Assembly: GCA_005503335.1 (NCBI GenBank)
Contig: SCMQ01000014.1
Location: 46,553 to 110,552 of the forward strand
Source: Comamonadaceae bacterium 2FH
GTDB taxonomy: Bacteria > Pseudomonadota > Gammaproteobacteria > Burkholderiales > Burkholderiaceae_C
DNA length: 64,000 bases
Direction of reading: 5' to 3'
The notes under the pieces were generated by a model, which saw only the letters and a program-made list of their open reading frames with translations, was not told the DNA's origin and did not search any database. Every line of letters begins with the position of its first letter. Position 1 is the first letter of the stretch. A program made the position numbers and the translations under genes. Below, piece by piece: positions 8,507-17,690 of this stretch.

Positions 8507-11500
8507 TTGCGCGCCGGCCTGTCGCGGCTGCATATCCGGCTGCTGATGCTGATCCTCGTGTCGGTGGCGCCGGCCTTTGCGATCATCGTCTACAGCGGTG
8601 TCGATCGGCATGCCAAGGCGGTGCAGGAAGCCCATGAGCGGGTGCTTGCGTCGGCGCGCATCGTCGCGGCGCACAACCAGGGGCGGATCTTGCACGCCCA
8701 CCAGCTGCTGGCCAGCCTGGCGCGCCTGCCCGAGGTTCGCGGCCGCATGCCGGACGCGGCCTGCAACGAGCTGCTGGCGGGCCTGCTGAAGCTGCACCGG
8801 CAGTACAACAGCATGATCGTCGCGCGGCGCGACGGCCGGGTGCGCTGCAGCGGCGAGCCGCTGTCGGCGCCGGTCAATGTCGCCGATCGTCCCTATTTCC
8901 GCCGGGTCATAGAGTCCATGGCCTTCGCCACCGGCGACTACCAGGTCAGCCGCGTCACGGGCCAGAGCAATTTTGCGCTGGCCCACCCGGTGGTCGACGA
9001 CGATGGGACGGTGCAGGCGGTCTTGGCCGTCGGTCTGGACCTGGGCGAATTCGGTGGCCCGATGTCCGAGCTGGCGCTGCCCAAGGGCGCGGTGGCCACG
9101 CTGGTGGACGGCCACGGCACCATGCTGGCGCGCCAGCCCCCGGGGGCCGATGGGGCCGGCAGGCCCCTGCCGGACCTCGAGGCCTTTCATGCGCTGAGGG
9201 CCTTGCGGCGGGATGGAGTCCTGACCTGGCGTGGGCCCGGTGGCGTGCCCCATATCGTGGGCCTCGCGCAGGTCGATGGTGCCGGCGAGGGCGGCGTCTA
9301 TGCCTACGTGCATGTCGACATGCCGGCCCAGGCCGCCCTGGCCGAGGCCTGGCGCATCCGCGTGCGCGACCTGGCGCTGCTGGGCCTGGCCACGGCGCTG
9401 ATGCTCGTGCTGGGCTGGTGGGTCAGCCGCCGGCTGGTCTTGCGCCCGGTCGAGCGGCTGAGCGAGATGGCGCGGCGCCTGGGCGCCGGCGACCTCGGCG
9501 CGCGCGCCCGGCTGCGTGACGGCGGCGAGCTCGGGCAGCTCGGGCGCGCCTTCGACACGATGGCCGACGAGCTGCAGCGCCGCGAGGTGCTGTTGCTCGA
9601 TGCCCAGGCCGAGCTGCGGCGCAGCAACCGCGCGCTGCGGGTGCTGCACCGCGTCAACGGCGTCGTGACCCATGCGCAGGACAGGGCAAGGCTGCCGCAG
9701 GCGATCTGCGATGCCGTGGTCGAAACGGGCGGCTATTTGCAGGCGCGCGTCGGCGAGGCATTGCACGACGAAGCCAGGACGGTGAAGGTGCTGGCCCAGG
9801 CGGGCGAAGACCTGCTGGACGAGGCTTGGCCGGCGATGCGCTGGGACGGGTCCGAGCACGGCCTGGGACCGACCGGCACGGCCATACGCACCGGACAGAC
9901 CCGCTTGGTGCGCAACGTCGCCGCCGACCCGAATTTCGGTCCCTGGCGCGAGCAGGCGCTGCGGCGTGGTCATGGCTCGGTGCTGGCCGTGCCGCTGCGT
10001 GGCCCGGACCAGTCCGTCTGGGGCGTGCTGACCATCGTGGCTGCCGAGCCGGACGCCTTCGACGCCGAGGAGGTGGCCCTGCTCGAGGAAACGGCTTCCG
10101 ACCTGGCGTTCGGCATCGAGGCCCTGCGTGCGCGCGAGGACCACAGGCGTGCCGAGCAGGCGCTGGCGGACAGCGAGGCCAAGCTGCGCGGCATCCTGTC
10201 CTCGATCGACAACCTGATCTGGTCGCTGTCTCTGCCGGGCAGGAAGTTGCGTTACCTCAACCCGGCTGCTCAGCGCATCCTGGGCCGGCCGCCCGAGGAT
10301 TTCTACCGGCGGCCGGAGCTTTGGCTGGAGATGGTGCATTCGGAGGACCGCGCGCTGGCGGCGGCCTTGTTCTGCGAGGACCCGGGGGTCGACGCCGTGC
10401 AGCGCGAATACCGCATCGTGCGTCCCGACGGCGAGATCCGCTGGCTGGACTCGCGTCTGCGCCTGGTGCGCGACGCCGGGGGCCAAGTCCGGCGCATCGA
10501 CGGGGTCGCGGCGGACGTCACGGAGCGCAAGGCCTACGAGCAGCAGGTCGAGTACCTGGCCACGCGCGATGCGCTGACCGGCCTGCCGAACCGGCGCCTG
10601 CTGATCGACCGCATCGAGCAGGCGCTGGCCCATGTGGGCCACAACCAGCGCACCCTGGCCGTGGCCGTGGTCAACCTCGACCGGCTCAAACAGATCAACG
10701 ACAGCTTCGGCCATGCCGTGGGCGACCGCCTGCTGGTCGCGGTGGGGCAGCGGCTGCGCGAGACCATGCGCGGCGGCGACACCGTGGCCCGGCTCGGCGG
10801 CGACGAGTTCGCGATCCTGGCCGACGATCTCAAGCGGCCGGACGGGGCTCTGACCGCGATGGCCAAGGCCTACACGGCGCTGACGCGTCCCCTGTCCGTC
10901 GACGGGCACGAGCTGCACATCACGGCCAGCCTGGGGGCCGCCATCTACCCCGGCGACGGCGACGGCGCTGAACCCCTGCTGCAGCACGCGCATGCGGCCA
11001 TGCACCGCGCCAAGGCCGAGGGCGGCAACGGCGTGCAGCTCTATGCGCGGCAGATGAGTGCCGAGGTGCACGAGAAGGTGCGGCTCGAGCAGGCGCTGCG
11101 CAAGGCCTTGCTCAGCGGCGGCGAGCTCGAGCTGCACTACCAGCCCCAGGTCGACCTGGTCACCGGGCGGGTGCGCGGCGCCGAGGCGCTGGCGCGCTGG
11201 CGCCACCCCGAGCTCGGCGTGGTGTCGCCGGCGCGCTTCATCCCGCTGGCCGAGGAGACCGGCCTGATCGCGCCCGTGACCGAATGGGCCCTGCGCACGG
11301 CCTGCACCCAGATGCTGGCCTGGCGGCGCGATGGACTGGCGCTGGAGCGCGTCGCGGTGAACCTGTCGGCGCGGCATTTCTGGCAGGGCGACGTGGTCGG
11401 CCTGGTGTCGCGCATCCTGGCCGAGACCGGGCTGCCGCCGCGGCACCTGGAGCTCGAGATCACCGAGAGCGTCGTCATGCGCCGCATCGAGGACACGGTG

Positions 11501-11866
11501 GACGCGCTCAATGAGCTGCGCGCGCTGGGCGTGACGGTCTCGCTCGACGATTTCGGCACCGGCTACTCCTCGCTGAGCTACCTGCGCCGCCTGCCCCTGG
11601 ACAAGATCAAGATCGACCAGAGCTTCGTGCGCGATCTCGCGCCGCATCCTGGCGCGAGCCTGCTGGTGCCGCAGATCATCCACATCGCGCACGCCATGCA
11701 ATGCGCGGCCATCGCCGAGGGCGTCGAGACCCAGGCCGTGGCCGACTACCTGCGCCAGCAAGGCTGCGACGGGGCACAGGGCTGGCATTTCAGCCGGCCG
11801 CTGGCGGCTCAGGAGCTGGCCGACTGGCTGGCGCGGGCCGCGAGCCCGGCAAGCCCATCGGCCTAG
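8507..11866 (+). CDS. Membrane sensor with Cache-like, HAMP, GAF, PAS, GGDEF and EAL domains
   Basis: A c-di-GMP turnover enzyme anchored in the inner membrane. Order: N-terminal membrane helix (about residues 10-30), periplasmic Cache-like sensor ('DRPYFRRVIESMAFATGDYQVSR'), second helix (about 290-310), HAMP, GAF (about 370-540), PAS/PAC (about 555-680), GGDEF with intact 'GGDEF' near 765, and EAL with intact 'EALARW' near 895. Downstream EAL-domain motifs include 'ITESVVM' and 'SLDDFGTGYSSLSYL'. Both catalytic signatures look functional, so it could make or degrade c-di-GMP. The start is uncertain: no in-frame ATG precedes the first helix; TTG at 8507 is used here and the frame stays open to 8363. 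Its TAG overlaps the convergent stop of the next gene within a CTAG. Confidence 0.9.
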   Translation: MRAGLSRLHIRLLMLILVSVAPAFAIIVYSGVDRHAKAVQEAHERVLASARIVAAHNQGRILHAHQLLASLARLPEVRGRMPDAACNELLAGLLKLHRQYNSMIVARRDGRVRCSGEPLSAPVNVADRPYFRRVIESMAFATGDYQVSRVTGQSNFALAHPVVDDDGTVQAVLAVGLDLGEFGGPMSELALPKGAVATLVDGHGTMLARQPPGADGAGRPLPDLEAFHALRALRRDGVLTWRGPGGVPHIVGLAQVDGAGEGGVYAYVHVDMPAQAALAEAWRIRVRDLALLGLATALMLVLGWWVSRRLVLRPVERLSEMARRLGAGDLGARARLRDGGELGQLGRAFDTMADELQRREVLLLDAQAELRRSNRALRVLHRVNGVVTHAQDRARLPQAICDAVVETGGYLQARVGEALHDEARTVKVLAQAGEDLLDEAWPAMRWDGSEHGLGPTGTAIRTGQTRLVRNVAADPNFGPWREQALRRGHGSVLAVPLRGPDQSVWGVLTIVAAEPDAFDAEEVALLEETASDLAFGIEALRAREDHRRAEQALADSEAKLRGILSSIDNLIWSLSLPGRKLRYLNPAAQRILGRPPEDFYRRPELWLEMVHSEDRALAAALFCEDPGVDAVQREYRIVRPDGEIRWLDSRLRLVRDAGGQVRRIDGVAADVTERKAYEQQVEYLATRDALTGLPNRRLLIDRIEQALAHVGHNQRTLAVAVVNLDRLKQINDSFGHAVGDRLLVAVGQRLRETMRGGDTVARLGGDEFAILADDLKRPDGALTAMAKAYTALTRPLSVDGHELHITASLGAAIYPGDGDGAEPLLQHAHAAMHRAKAEGGNGVQLYARQMSAEVHEKVRLEQALRKALLSGGELELHYQPQVDLVTGRVRGAEALARWRHPELGVVSPARFIPLAEETGLIAPVTEWALRTACTQMLAWRRDGLALERVAVNLSARHFWQGDVVGLVSRILAETGLPPRHLELEITESVVMRRIEDTVDALNELRALGVTVSLDDFGTGYSSLSYLRRLPLDKIKIDQSFVRDLAPHPGASLLVPQIIHIAHAMQCAAIAEGVETQAVADYLRQQGCDGAQGWHFSRPLAAQELADWLARAASPASPSA

Positions 11867-12768
11867 CCGCTGTTGCGCACGCCGCTGGCCACATGGCCGG
11901 CCGGCACATGGCGCGCGGCCGACTCGATGTGGCCGGTCTGGTCGTCGAAGAAGAAGTCGGGCTCGAACTCGCGCAGGAACTCGCCCTTGGGCAGGCCGCC
12001 GAGGAACATGGCCTCGTCGACCTCGATGTGCCAGTCCATCAGGGTGCGGATCGCGCGCTCGTGCGCCGGCGCGCTGCGCGCCGTGACCAGGGCCGTGCGT
12101 ATGCGCATGGCGGGCGTGCCCTGTTGCTGCAGGCGGTGCAGGGCGGCCAGAAAGGGCTTGAAGGGGCCGGGCGGCAAGGGCAGGTGGGCCTTCTCGGCTT
12201 CGTGCGCCTGGAATGCGCTGAGCCCGTCGTTCTGGAACACGCGTTCCGCTTCGTCGGAAAACAGCACGGCGTCGCCGTCGAAGGCGATGCGCACCTCGCT
12301 CGGATGGGTGTCGCTGGCCCGCACGGCGTGCGTCGCCACCTGCGCGGCCGGGAAATCCATGCCCAGTGCCTCGCGCACGTCGGCGGCATTGGCAGAAAGG
12401 AACAGGTGGGCACCCAGCGGCCGCAGGTAGCGGAACGGGTCGGCGCCCTGGGTGAACACGCCGCGCTGGATCGAGTTCAGGCCATGGGCACGGGCCGAGC
12501 GGAACACGCGCATGCCCGAGACCGGGTCGTTGCGCGAGAGCATGACCACCTCGACGCGGGGTGTCGCCGCGCCGTCGTTAAAGGCCAGCAGCTTGCGCAC
12601 CAGCGAGAAGGCCACGCCGGGCGGGGCCGGCACCTCGAGCCGCTCGAGCTGCAGCTGCATGTAGGCCTGCGCGTCGCCGGCGTCGAACAGGCGATTCTCC
12701 TCCTCGAAGTCGAACAACGCGCGCGAGGAAATGGCGACGACGAGCTGACCTTCGAGCGAAGCGCCCAT
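11863..12768 (-). CDS. Cytosolic 5'-nucleotidase family protein
   Basis: A 301-residue protein resembling the bacterial members of the cytosolic 5'-nucleotidase I family (Pfam 5_nucleotid-type, PF06189). 'VRIAFDGDAVLFSDE' (about residue 160) is the HAD-like aspartate motif; 'LFDFEEENRLFDA', 'VEVVMLSRNDPVSGMRVFRSA' and the C-terminal 'EAMFLGGLPKGEFL...DFFFDDQTGHIESA' are also family-like. It should dephosphorylate nucleoside monophosphates. It starts 5 bases after gspF ends on the same strand, so it is probably cotranscribed with the type II secretion genes, though no functional link is evident. Confidence 0.8.
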   Translation of the reverse strand: MGASLEGQLVVAISSRALFDFEEENRLFDAGDAQAYMQLQLERLEVPAPPGVAFSLVRKLLAFNDGAATPRVEVVMLSRNDPVSGMRVFRSARAHGLNSIQRGVFTQGADPFRYLRPLGAHLFLSANAADVREALGMDFPAAQVATHAVRASDTHPSEVRIAFDGDAVLFSDEAERVFQNDGLSAFQAHEAEKAHLPLPPGPFKPFLAALHRLQQQGTPAMRIRTALVTARSAPAHERAIRTLMDWHIEVDEAMFLGGLPKGEFLREFEPDFFFDDQTGHIESAARHVPAGHVASGVRNSG

Positions 12769-12772
12769 CTTC

Positions 12773-13999
12773 CTACCTCACCCACTGGTTCATCTGGATG
12801 ATGGGCAGCAGCACGGCCAGCACGATCAGCATCACCACCACGCCCATGGCCACGATCAGCAGCGGCTCCAGGATGGTGGCCAGCTGCATGGCGCGGCGCT
12901 GCACCTCGGCCGACAGCTGCGCGGCGGCGCGCTGCAGCATCAGCGGCAGCTGGCCGGTCTGCTCGCCCAGGCGGGCGAACATGGCCAGCAGGCCCGGGAA
13001 GCGCTTCTTCTGCGCCAGCGCCGAGGCCAGCGGCGCGCCTTCGCGCACCAGCACCAGGGCCTCCAGCGCGTCGGCGCGCATGGCGCGGTTGGACAGGGTC
13101 TCGGCGGCGGCCTGCAGGGCGCGCAGTATGGGCACGCCGGCGCCGGCCAGCATGGCCAGCGTGCCGGCAAAGCGCGCGGCGTTGTAGCCGCGCGCCAGGC
13201 GGCCCAGCAGCGGCAGCCTGAGCCAGGCGGCGTCGAAGCGCTCGCGCAGCGCATCGTTTCTGAGTGCCAGCCGGCCGCCCAGGGCGGCCAGCGCCAGGGC
13301 CGCCAGCAGGGCCCAGCCGTAGCTGCGCACCCCGCCGCTGAGCGCCAGCATGGCCACGGTGAGCCAGGGCAGGCTCTGCTTGGTGCCGGCGAACACCTGG
13401 GCCACCTGGGGCACGACGTAGCTGACCAGGAACACCACGATGGCGATCGCCACCAGCGTCACGATGGCCGGATAGAGCGCGGCGCCGACCAGCTTGGCCT
13501 TGAGCGCCTGGCGCTCCTCCAGGTCGTCGGCCAGGCGCTCGAGCACGGTGCCCAGGTGGCCGCTTTGCTCGCCGGCGTCGATCACCGCCGTGTAGATGGG
13601 CGAGAACTCGCCCGGGTGCTGGGCCAGGGCCTTGGCGAAGGGGGCGCCGGCGTTGACTTCGGCGCGCAGCGCGGCGACCAGGTTGCGCAGGCGCTCGTCC
13701 TCTGCCTCGTCGGTCAGCGCGGTCAGCGCGCGCTCCAGCGGCAGGCCGGCGGCCACCAGGCCGGCCAGCTGGCGCGTCCAGATGGCCAGGCGCGTGGCAT
13801 TGAGCACGCGGCCGGCAAACAGCGGCCGGCGCCAGCCCGCTGCAGCGTCGCCGGCCTCGGCGGCGACCGGCTCGACCACCAGCGGCACCAGGGTCTGGGC
13901 GCGCAGCAGGCCGCGCGCGGCTTTGGCCGTGTCGGCCTCGATCACGCCTCGGCGCAGCTGGCCGTCGTTCTGCAGGGCTTCGAAGGCGTAGGCGGGCAT
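12773..13999 (-). CDS. gspF: Type II secretion inner-membrane platform protein GspF
   Basis: Polytopic platform protein that connects the GspE ATPase to the pseudopilus. 408 residues, the full family length, starting 'MPAYAFEALQNDGQLRRGVIEAD'. Two repeated T2SSF domains are seen: 'WTRQLAGLVAAGLPLERAL' near residue 75 and 'FAGTLAMLAGAGVPILRALQAA' near 275. Membrane segments lie near 170-195, 220-245 and 375-400. It follows gspE with a 100-base gap filled by a hairpin repeat, unusual in an otherwise gapless operon. Confidence 0.95.
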   Translation of the reverse strand: MPAYAFEALQNDGQLRRGVIEADTAKAARGLLRAQTLVPLVVEPVAAEAGDAAAGWRRPLFAGRVLNATRLAIWTRQLAGLVAAGLPLERALTALTDEAEDERLRNLVAALRAEVNAGAPFAKALAQHPGEFSPIYTAVIDAGEQSGHLGTVLERLADDLEERQALKAKLVGAALYPAIVTLVAIAIVVFLVSYVVPQVAQVFAGTKQSLPWLTVAMLALSGGVRSYGWALLAALALAALGGRLALRNDALRERFDAAWLRLPLLGRLARGYNAARFAGTLAMLAGAGVPILRALQAAAETLSNRAMRADALEALVLVREGAPLASALAQKKRFPGLLAMFARLGEQTGQLPLMLQRAAAQLSAEVQRRAMQLATILEPLLIVAMGVVVMLIVLAVLLPIIQMNQWVR

Positions 14000-14012
14000 A
14001 GGTGGCCTCGCT

Positions 14013-14061
14013 CAGCCCGCCGCCGGGCCGCCCCAAGGCGGGCTGGGCCCCCTCGGGGGGC
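14013..14061. repeat. GC-rich double-hairpin intergenic repeat (REP-like)
   Basis: Between gspE and gspF a perfect 9-base inverted repeat, CAGCCCGCC (14013-14021) and GGCGGGCTG (14037-14045), is followed at once by a second hairpin, CCCCC-TC-GGGGG around 14048-14060. The sequence continues with CAGCGCAGTACACGAAGTGA. I associate this arrangement with dispersed REP-like elements in Comamonadaceae, from memory. Only one copy is in the window. It could act as an RNA stabiliser or partial terminator within the operon. Confidence 0.55.
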
Positions 14062-14099
14062 AGCGCAGTACACGAAGTGACAAGCGTGGGGGCAACATA

Positions 14100-15500
14100 T
14101 CAGTCTCGCGTCACGCGCAGCAGTTCCTCGCGCGAGGTGATGCCGGCCGCGACCAGGCGCTCGCCGTCCTCGCGCATCAGCCGCATGCCGGTGGCCTGGG
14201 CGGCCTCGCGGATCGCGGCCTCGGCCGCGCGGTCGTGGATCAGGGCGCGGATCGTCTCGTCGGCGACCAGCAGCTCGAACACGCCGGTGCGGCCCGCGTA
14301 GCCGGTCTGGCCGCATTCGGCACAACCCGTGCCATGGCAATGCACGCAGAGCTTGCGCACCAGGCGCTGGGCCAGCACGCCGAGCAGCGAAGAGCTCAGC
14401 AGGAAGGGCTCGACGCCCATGTCGGTCAGGCGGGTCACGGCACTCGCGGCGTCGTTGGTGTGCAGCGTGGCCAGCACCAGGTGGCCGGTCAGCGAGGCCT
14501 GGATGGCGATCTGCGCGGTCTCGAAGTCGCGGATCTCGCCGATCATGATGATGTCGGGGTCCTGGCGCAGGATGGCGCGCAGGGCCTTGGCGAAGGTGAG
14601 CTCGATGCGGGCATTGACCTGGGTCTGGCCTATGCCGGGCAGCTCGTACTCGATCGGGTCCTCCACCGTCATGATGTTGCTGCGCCCCGCGTCCAGGCGC
14701 TGCAGGGCCGCGTACAGGGTGGTGGTCTTGCCCGAGCCGGTGGGGCCGGTGACCAGGATGATGCCGTGCGGCTGGGCGATCAGCGGCTCGAAACGCGCCA
14801 GCACGTCGCCCTGCATGCCTATGGCCTCCAGGCTGAGCCGGCTCTCGCTCTTGTCCAGGAGGCGCAGCACGGCGCGCTCGCCGTGCGCGCTGGGCAGGGT
14901 GGAGACGCGCACGTCGACCGCGCGCGTGCCTATGCGCAGCGAGATGCGGCCGTCCTGCGGCAGGCGCTTCTCGGAGATGTCGAGATCGGCCATGATCTTC
15001 AGGCGCGAGATCAGCGCCGCGTGCAGGGCGCGGTTGGGCTGCACCACCTCGCGCAGCGTGCCGTCGACGCGAAAGCGCACGCTGGAATGGCGCTCGTAGG
15101 GCTCGATGTGGATGTCGCTGGCGCCGTCGCGCGCGGCCTGGGTCAAGAGTGCGTTGAGCATGCGGATGATGGGCGCATCGTCGGCGGTCTCCAGCAGGTC
15201 CTCCACCGCCGGCAGCTCCTGCATCATGCGCGAGAGGTCGGCGTCGGACTCGACCTCGCTGACCACGGCCGCGGCGCTGGACTCGCCCTCGGCATAGGCG
15301 GCGCTGATGCGCTGGGCCAGCGCGCCGGCCTCGTCCTGCTGCAGCGCCAGGGCCGCGGGCGGCGCGCCGTGCTTGCGCAGCACCTCGGCGAGCGCCGCGC
15401 GGTCGCTGCGGCTGCTCAGCCACAGGGTCAGTGCCTGGCCGTCGTCCTCCAGCAGCAGGCCGCTGCTGCGGGCAAAGGCGTAGGGCAGGGGGTAGCGCAT
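14100..15500 (-). CDS. gspE: Type II secretion ATPase GspE
   Basis: Cytoplasmic hexameric ATPase that drives pseudopilus assembly. 466 residues starting at 'MRYPLPYAFARSSGLLL'. It has the Walker A 'GPTGSGKTTTLYAAL' (about residue 247), Asp box 'TVEDPIEYELPGIGQ', Walker B 'IIMIGEIRDFETA', His box 'LVLATLHTNDA' and the zinc-binding tetracysteine 'CVHCHGTGCAECGQTGYAGRTG'. A start at 15554 is possible but would run into the end of gspD; the ATG at 15500, 13 bases after the gspD stop, is preferred. Confidence 0.95.
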   Translation of the reverse strand: MRYPLPYAFARSSGLLLEDDGQALTLWLSSRSDRAALAEVLRKHGAPPAALALQQDEAGALAQRISAAYAEGESSAAAVVSEVESDADLSRMMQELPAVEDLLETADDAPIIRMLNALLTQAARDGASDIHIEPYERHSSVRFRVDGTLREVVQPNRALHAALISRLKIMADLDISEKRLPQDGRISLRIGTRAVDVRVSTLPSAHGERAVLRLLDKSESRLSLEAIGMQGDVLARFEPLIAQPHGIILVTGPTGSGKTTTLYAALQRLDAGRSNIMTVEDPIEYELPGIGQTQVNARIELTFAKALRAILRQDPDIIMIGEIRDFETAQIAIQASLTGHLVLATLHTNDAASAVTRLTDMGVEPFLLSSSLLGVLAQRLVRKLCVHCHGTGCAECGQTGYAGRTGVFELLVADETIRALIHDRAAEAAIREAAQATGMRLMREDGERLVAAGITSREELLRVTRD

Positions 15501-15513
15501 GGCCTTCGCTCTG

Positions 15514-17685
15514 TCAGCGTGCAGGGGCGGGCGCAGGAGCCGCCGGCGGCGCATTGCGCGGCACGATGGCCTCGGACAGCGGCTGGTTCGCGCGCAGCGG
15601 CGCCATGACCGGTGCTTCGTTCACCGGAACCACCGCGCTGGGCACGGGCTGGGCGTCCTTCTGCGTCGCGCGCATCAGGTCGTAGCGGTCCAGCGAGAGG
15701 CTGTCGGTGGCGGCGGCGTCGCGCACCACCACCGGGCGCAGGAACACCATGAGGTTGGTCTTCTTGCGCGAGCGCGCCTCGCTCTTGAACAGATGGCCGA
15801 GCAGCGGCACGTCGCCCAGGCCCGGCACCTTCTCCTGGTTGCCCGCGTACTCGTCCGACAGCAGGCCGCCCAGCACCACGATGGCGCCGTCCTCGACCAG
15901 CACGCTGGACTCGATGGATCGCTTGTTGGTGATCAGGCCGGTGCTCGAGTTCACCGACGAGGCCAGCACGCTGCTGACCTCCTGGTAGATCTGCAGCTTG
16001 ACCGTGCCGTTCTCGCTGATCTGCGGCTTCACGCGCAGGGTCAGGCCCACGTCCTTGCGCTCTATGGTCTGGAACGGGTTGACCGAGCCGGTGGCGGCGC
16101 CGGTGTTGGTGAACTGGCCGGTCACGAAGGGCACGTTCTGGCCGATCACGATCTTGGCCTCCTCGTTGTCCAGCGTCAGCAGGTTGGGTGTGGACAGGAT
16201 GTTGCCGTCGCCGTTGGCCTGCAGGAAGCGCGCCAGGAAGCCCAGCGCGTAGACGCCGCCGAAGTTGTGCGCGATGCCGAGGTTGATGCCGGTCGAGGGC
16301 CGGGTCGTGCCGTCGGCCGCGCCGGTGGACAGCGAGATGATGTTGGCGCCGCCCACGTTGAAGTTGGTGCCGAGCACGCCGATGTTGCTGTTGCCCTTCT
16401 GGCCCAGCGCGCCCTGCCACTGGATGCCGAACTCGGCCGCCTTGTCGGCGTTGACCTCGGCGATCAGGCTTTCCACGAACACCTGGGCGCGCCGCGCGTC
16501 CAGCTTGTCGATCACGGCGCGCAGCTGGCGGTACTGCGGCTCGGGCGCGGTGATGATCAGCGAGTTGGTGGCGGGGTCGGCCTGGATCTGGCCGCCGGTG
16601 GAGGGCTGGGCCGCGGCGCTGGTGGTCGCCGACAGGCTGCTGCCCATGGCGCTGGCGGCGCCGGCGGTGCTCGGCGTGGCGGCCGCGGCGCCCGTGCCGG
16701 TCGGCGCCGTGGTGCTGGCGCGCTGCTCGGCGGAGAGCGCGGCGCGCAGCGTGGTGGCCAGCTTGGTGGCGTCGGCGTTCTTGAGGTAGACCACATGGAT
16801 GTTGCCGCTGGCCGGGGTTCCGGGGCTGGCGGGCTGGTCGAGCCGCTCGACCAGGGCCCGGACCTGGGCCGCGCGCGCCGGGTTGGCGGCGCGCAGGATC
16901 AGCGCGTTGCTGCGCGGCTCGGCGACCAGCGTGGTCTTGAACGAGGTGTCGAGCTGGCCCTGGCCGGCCGCCGGCGCCGCGGCGCCCGACTCGATCAGCC
17001 GGGTCACCAGCGGCGCCAGGTCGGTGGCGATCGCGTGCTTGAGCGGGATGACCTCGACCCCGGTGGCATTGGACACGTCGAGCGCGGCGATGATGCGCGC
17101 CAGGCGCTGCAGGTTGTCGGTGTAGTCGGTGATGACCAGGGCGTTGGTGCCGGGGTTGACGTTGATGGTGTTGTTCGGGCTGATCAGCGGGCGCAGCACC
17201 GGCACCAGGTTGTTGGCCGACTCGTGGTTGAGCCGGAAGATCTGGGTGACGATCTGGCCGCTGCTCGCGGGCACGGCGCCGGCCGAGACGGTGCCGCCCT
17301 GCAGCTTGGCTTCGGCCTCGGGCACGACCAGGTACAGGCCGGCCGACTCGACCAGGGCAAAGCCCTGGGTGCGCAGCTGGGCGGCGAACTGGCGCAAGGC
17401 CTGGGCCGGCGGCACCGGCGCGCCGCTGACCAGGGTCATGGTGCCCTTGACGCGCGGGTCGACCACCACGTTGCGCCCGGTGATGGTGGCGATGGTGCGC
17501 GCCACGGCCTCGATCTCGGCGTTGTTGAAGTTCAGCGTGACCGGCTCGCCCGCGCGCGAGGCCCCGCCCTGGGCCAGCGCAGGCGCGCCGGCGCCGGCCA
17601 GCATGGCGGCAAGGGCCAGTGCCAGCGCCGTCTGGCGAACGGCTTGGCGCGGCGGCAGGAAGGGGCGTGTCGGGCGAATGGGCAT
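15514..17685 (-). CDS. gspD: Type II secretion outer-membrane secretin GspD
   Basis: Forms the outer-membrane channel. About 723 residues. An N-terminal signal peptide ('TALALALAAMLAGAGAPALAQ') is followed by the N0 domain ('VTLNFNNAEIEAVARTIATITGRNVVVDPRVKG'), the N1-N3 repeats, a Ser/Thr/Ala-rich linker within N3, and the secretin domain with 'VPLLGHLFKSEARSRKKTNLMVFLRP' near residue 650. The start at 17685 gives a proper signal peptide; it lies 5 bases after the gspN stop. Confidence 0.95.
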   Translation of the reverse strand: MPIRPTRPFLPPRQAVRQTALALALAAMLAGAGAPALAQGGASRAGEPVTLNFNNAEIEAVARTIATITGRNVVVDPRVKGTMTLVSGAPVPPAQALRQFAAQLRTQGFALVESAGLYLVVPEAEAKLQGGTVSAGAVPASSGQIVTQIFRLNHESANNLVPVLRPLISPNNTINVNPGTNALVITDYTDNLQRLARIIAALDVSNATGVEVIPLKHAIATDLAPLVTRLIESGAAAPAAGQGQLDTSFKTTLVAEPRSNALILRAANPARAAQVRALVERLDQPASPGTPASGNIHVVYLKNADATKLATTLRAALSAEQRASTTAPTGTGAAAATPSTAGAASAMGSSLSATTSAAAQPSTGGQIQADPATNSLIITAPEPQYRQLRAVIDKLDARRAQVFVESLIAEVNADKAAEFGIQWQGALGQKGNSNIGVLGTNFNVGGANIISLSTGAADGTTRPSTGINLGIAHNFGGVYALGFLARFLQANGDGNILSTPNLLTLDNEEAKIVIGQNVPFVTGQFTNTGAATGSVNPFQTIERKDVGLTLRVKPQISENGTVKLQIYQEVSSVLASSVNSSTGLITNKRSIESSVLVEDGAIVVLGGLLSDEYAGNQEKVPGLGDVPLLGHLFKSEARSRKKTNLMVFLRPVVVRDAAATDSLSLDRYDLMRATQKDAQPVPSAVVPVNEAPVMAPLRANQPLSEAIVPRNAPPAAPAPAPAR

Positions 17686-17690
17686 GCGAT

